From the NCBI GenBank assembly GCA_021841725.1, contig JAKCEC010000011.1:1-17512 (forward strand): a DNA stretch of 17,512 nt, given 5' to 3'. The DNA is from Actinomycetes bacterium (lineage in GTDB: Bacteria; Actinomycetota; Acidimicrobiia; Acidimicrobiales; RAAP-2). Below the pieces are notes generated by a model. The model ran no database searches and was not told the origin of the DNA. It saw only the letters and a list, made by a program, of their open reading frames with translations. Positions 14,042-17,512 of the stretch are shown here, one piece after another. Position numbers and translations under genes: made by a program. The stretch's first letter is position 1. Every line of letters begins with the position of its first letter.

Positions 14042-14047
14042 AGTGTA
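14042..14047 (-). promoter_or_regulatory. Possible internal -10 (TACACT) upstream of sufD
   Basis: On the minus strand TACACT, a fair -10 match, lies 16 nt before the sufD ATG in the 48-nt gap after the four-Cys gene. It could drive sufD-Rieske-sufC2 separately from sufB. No -35 is visible, so this is weak. Confidence 0.25.
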
Positions 14048-14073
14048 CTGGCTGGGGGGGCGTGTTCCGGCAC

Positions 14074-14430
14074 CTAACGGCGCCAGAACCTCCACCCGCG
14101 TCGCTGACGCTTCTCCATCTCGTCGAGGACGCGACGGCGCTCCTCGAAGAGCTCGGGGGCCACGGCGTCGATGATGTCACTGGCGGCGTTGAGTACGTCG
14201 CGGCGATTTTGGACGGGCACGTCGGGTGCGGGTGGCTCTTCGACGTTGGGCCGTCGCGCCAGGGATCCGTGCGACCACCCCACGTCGGCCAGGCGCCGCT
14301 CGTAGGTGAGACAATTCTCCGGGCAACTCCAGGGCTGGTCCGGCGCGTTGCCAAGGACGCAGAAGCGCGCAACTTCACCAGAGTCATACGTGCGGCTCTG
14401 GAAGTGCTTGCATTCCTCGCGCATTCCCAT
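14074..14430 (-). CDS. Uncharacterised four-cysteine protein between sufB and sufD
   Basis: The 118-aa protein has four cysteines, C7, C24, C36 and C40, spaced C-x16-C-x11-C-x3-C, with the last pair in WSCPENC. This is the pattern of a metal or Fe-S site confined to the first 40 residues. A conserved-looking GWSHGSL (51-57) follows, then a Pro/Glu linker (61-72), a charged helical stretch (about 75-108) and a strongly basic, aromatic C-terminus (RRGWRFWRR, 110-118). I do not recognise a named family. It lies in the operon between sufB (60-nt gap with a hairpin) and sufD (48-nt gap), so a role in SUF assembly, for example as a cluster carrier or scaffold partner, is inferred from position and cysteines; zinc binding is the alternative. 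ATG 14430 has GGAG 5 nt upstream; ATG 14424 is possible. The frame agrees in GC-rich codon use with its neighbours. Confidence 0.85.
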   Translation of the reverse strand: MGMREECKHFQSRTYDSGEVARFCVLGNAPDQPWSCPENCLTYERRLADVGWSHGSLARRPNVEEPPAPDVPVQNRRDVLNAASDIIDAVAPELFEERRRVLDEMEKRQRRGWRFWRR

Positions 14431-14464
14431 GTCGTCTCCATTGTGCCACGCCGTCCGGGTTCGC

Positions 14465-14482
14465 ACGCGGGGTGACCCGCGT
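14465..14482 (-). other. GC-rich hairpin between sufB and the four-Cys gene
   Basis: ACGCGGG and CCCGCGT form a perfect 7-bp stem around a 4-nt loop (TCAC on the transcribed minus strand), starting 8 nt after the sufB stop codon. No T-rich tract follows, so it is not a classic intrinsic terminator. It could attenuate read-through or protect the sufB message 3' end, making SufB more abundant than the downstream products; that role is inference. Confidence 0.4.
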
Positions 14483-14490
14483 CCAAAGTC

Positions 14491-15891
<1,401 letters not shown>

Positions 15892-15983
15892 CGTGCTCCT
15901 TCTCGGAATATTCCCTATGCCCATAGTACTTACTCGAGAACGCGTTCTGACAGAAAAATCGGTTCGTCTGGCAGAGTGGAGCA
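15892..15983. promoter_or_regulatory. Divergent sufB/oligopeptidase promoter region with three palindromes
   Basis: In 92 bp there are AGAACGCGTTCT (15937-15948, perfect 12-bp palindrome), CTATG-CC-CATAG (15915-15926, 5-bp arms) and GGAATATTCC (15905-15914, perfect 10-bp palindrome). A minus-strand TACTAT (15928-15923) is a likely sufB -10 and overlaps the second palindrome; the first lies in its spacer/-35 zone. On the plus strand, CTGACA (15947-15952) and CAGAGT (15972-15977, 6 nt before the ATG at 15984) are possible promoter elements for the peptidase, though 19 bp apart. The motifs do not match the IscR, SufR, Fur or IdeR consensus as I know them. Regulator binding is inference. Confidence 0.5.
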
Positions 15984-17512
15984 ATGTCCCTTGCCCCGCG
16001 CGTCCCTCAACGTCCCTTCGAAATTAGCCGCCACGGCGACACCCGTGTCGATCCCTACTACTGGCTGAACGAGCGCGAGAACGAGGAGGTCCTCGCGCAC
16101 CTGCGCGCCGAGAACGGGTACCTGGCGAGCGAACTCGCGCACCTGGCCCCGCTCGAGAGTCGACTCTTCGACGAGATCAAGGCGCGCATCGAGGAGACCG
16201 ACATCTCGGTGCCGGTGCGCCGGGGCGATTGGTGGTACTACGAGCGCACGCGCGAGGGGCTCAATTACCCCATCAGCTGCCGTCGGCCGGTCACCCCCGC
16301 GGTGGACGCACCCCCCGTCGTCACCGGTGACGACGACGTCGCCGACGAACAGGTCATCCTGGACGAGAACGTCGAGGCCGAGGGGCACGACTTCTTGTCG
16401 GTGGGAATCCTCGCGGTGAGCCCCGACGATCGGTGGGCGGCGGTGGGCCTCGACTTCGACGGTGACGAGCGCCACCGGGTGAGCGTGCGGCCACTGGCCG
16501 GCCAGGCGCCCCTCGACGACGTGCTCGACGACGTCTATTACGGGTTCGCGTGGGCCGGCGACAGTCGCCACTTCTTCTACACGCGCGTCGACGACGCGAT
16601 GCGACCCTGGCAGGTGTGGCGCCACGAGATCGGCACCGCCGCGCAGGCCGACGTGCTCGTCATGCAAGAAGACGACGCGCAGTTCAACGTGTCGGTGGGC
16701 CGTAGCCGCGACGACGCGGTCATCCTGGTGTCACTCGCGTCGTCGTCCACCTCCGAGATGTACTACCTCGACGCGATGCACCCGACGGCCGACTTCACGG
16801 TGGTCGAGGGTCGCCGCCACGACATCGAATACAACCTCGAGCATTTCCGCGACCGCGCGGGTCGCGACTGGTGGCTCAAGATCACCAACGAGGACGCCAC
16901 CGACTTTCGCCTGCTGGCGCGGGGGGTCGGCGAGGACGCGCCCTGGCGCGAACTGATCGCCCACCGACCCGGCCAACGACTCGACGGGGTGGACGCCTTC
17001 GCCGATTTCCTCGCCATCTCCGAGCGCCACGACGGGAGCGCGGCGGTGCGCATCGCGCCGTTGCTCGAGGGTGCGGACCCCTTCGGCGACCACCTCCTCG
17101 AGCGGGCCTCCTTCGTTGACGGGGGACCCGCACCGAGCACGGTGTCGGTGTCGGCCAACGCGATGTTCGAGACCACCCGACTGCGGGTGTCGCTCTCGTC
17201 GCTGGTGACCCCGCACCTGGTGGCCGACGTCGACGTCGCCACCGGCGCCACCACGGTGCTCAAACAGCAGCGCGTCCTGGGCGGCTACGACCCGACGAAC
17301 TACGTCACCGGGCGACTGTGGGTGCTCGCGAGCGACGGGGTCCGCATCCCCGTCTCCGTCGTCGCGCGCCACGACCTCCTCGTGCGCCGCGCCGACGGGG
17401 ACCTCGCGCCGGTGGGCCCCACCCCCCTGGTGCTCTACGGGTACGGGAGTTACGAGATCTCCATCGACCCCACCTTCTCGTCCCTGCGCCTGTCGCTGCT
17501 CGACCGCGGCGT
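15984..17512 (+). CDS. ptrB: Oligopeptidase B / prolyl oligopeptidase family (S9A), N-terminal part
   Basis: The frame opens at ATG 15984 and runs off the window after 509 codons with no stop. The N-terminus (RHGDTRVDPYYWLNERENEEVLAHLRAEN) is typical of S9A peptidases, followed by the DWWYYERTREGLNYPISCRRP segment and a beta-propeller region (about 100-440) that gates access to the active site. The last residues, LVLYGYGSYEISIDP followed by SLRLSLLDRG, are the start of the alpha/beta-hydrolase catalytic domain; the Ser, Asp and His of the triad lie beyond the window. Oligopeptidase B cleaves short peptides after Arg or Lys in the cytoplasm, but specificity cannot be judged from this part. GGAG lies close before the ATG (2 nt), too close for a good Shine-Dalgarno site, and CAGAGT 6 nt upstream suggests a leaderless transcript. 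It diverges from sufB. Confidence 0.88.
   Translation, partial: MSLAPRVPQRPFEISRHGDTRVDPYYWLNERENEEVLAHLRAENGYLASELAHLAPLESRLFDEIKARIEETDISVPVRRGDWWYYERTREGLNYPISCRRPVTPAVDAPPVVTGDDDVADEQVILDENVEAEGHDFLSVGILAVSPDDRWAAVGLDFDGDERHRVSVRPLAGQAPLDDVLDDVYYGFAWAGDSRHFFYTRVDDAMRPWQVWRHEIGTAAQADVLVMQEDDAQFNVSVGRSRDDAVILVSLASSSTSEMYYLDAMHPTADFTVVEGRRHDIEYNLEHFRDRAGRDWWLKITNEDATDFRLLARGVGEDAPWRELIAHRPGQRLDGVDAFADFLAISERHDGSAAVRIAPLLEGADPFGDHLLERASFVDGGPAPSTVSVSANAMFETTRLRVSLSSLVTPHLVADVDVATGATTVLKQQRVLGGYDPTNYVTGRLWVLASDGVRIPVSVVARHDLLVRRADGDLAPVGPTPLVLYGYGSYEISIDPTFSSLRLSLLDRG

Noticed and set aside
14465..14482. Rho-independent terminator after sufB
   Set aside because: The stem is good, but no T-rich run follows on the transcribed strand, and the next genes belong to the same pathway; kept only as a hairpin.

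Overview
The window is a gene-dense, very GC-rich stretch of bacterial chromosome with no mobile element, RNA gene or CRISPR array that I can see. GTG and TTG starts are common. Several first genes have an extended -10 hexamer 6-7 nt before the start codon, which suggests leaderless transcripts. The gene set (SufU-type SUF system with a Rieske ferredoxin between sufD and sufC, actinobacterial-type E2 and E3 next to lipB/lipA, LytR-CpsA-Psr protein) points to Actinomycetota. I infer a lineage outside the well-known Streptomyces/Mycobacterium layouts, possibly Acidimicrobiia; that placement is a guess from gene order.

Layout. (1) 1-539: the 5' end of an unidentified minus-strand gene, a divergent intergenic region with a CRP/FNR-like inverted repeat, and a small NifX-type (dinitrogenase iron-molybdenum cofactor family) protein. 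(2) 547-5725, minus strand: Rrf2-family regulator, RNase HI, dihydrolipoamide dehydrogenase (E3), 2-oxoacid dehydrogenase E2, and an in-frame LipB-LipA fusion, with overlapping or coupled reading frames except for a 71-nt gap before lpd. (3) 5784-7844: thiE, an alpha/beta-hydrolase-fold protein whose nucleophile serine is replaced by glycine, and a metallo-beta-lactamase-fold hydrolase. (4) 7903-10363, plus strand: sufC1-sufS-sufU. (5) 10370-11737, minus: a LytR-CpsA-Psr cell-wall ligase. (6) 11772-15891, minus: sufB - a small four-cysteine protein of unknown function - sufD - Rieske ferredoxin - sufC2. (7) 15984 to the window end: the N-terminal part of an oligopeptidase B.

How it fits together. 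The window is centred on iron-sulfur assembly and on a major consumer of Fe-S clusters. SufS/SufU would supply sulfur to a SufB-SufC-SufD scaffold. LipA, a radical-SAM enzyme that destroys its auxiliary cluster on each turnover, is encoded in the same neighbourhood with its octanoyl donor enzyme (LipB), a lipoylated substrate (E2) and E3. The most unusual points are the SUF system split into two operons, each with its own intact but diverged SufC ATPase; the uncharacterised four-Cys protein between sufB and sufD; and the single-chain LipB-LipA.
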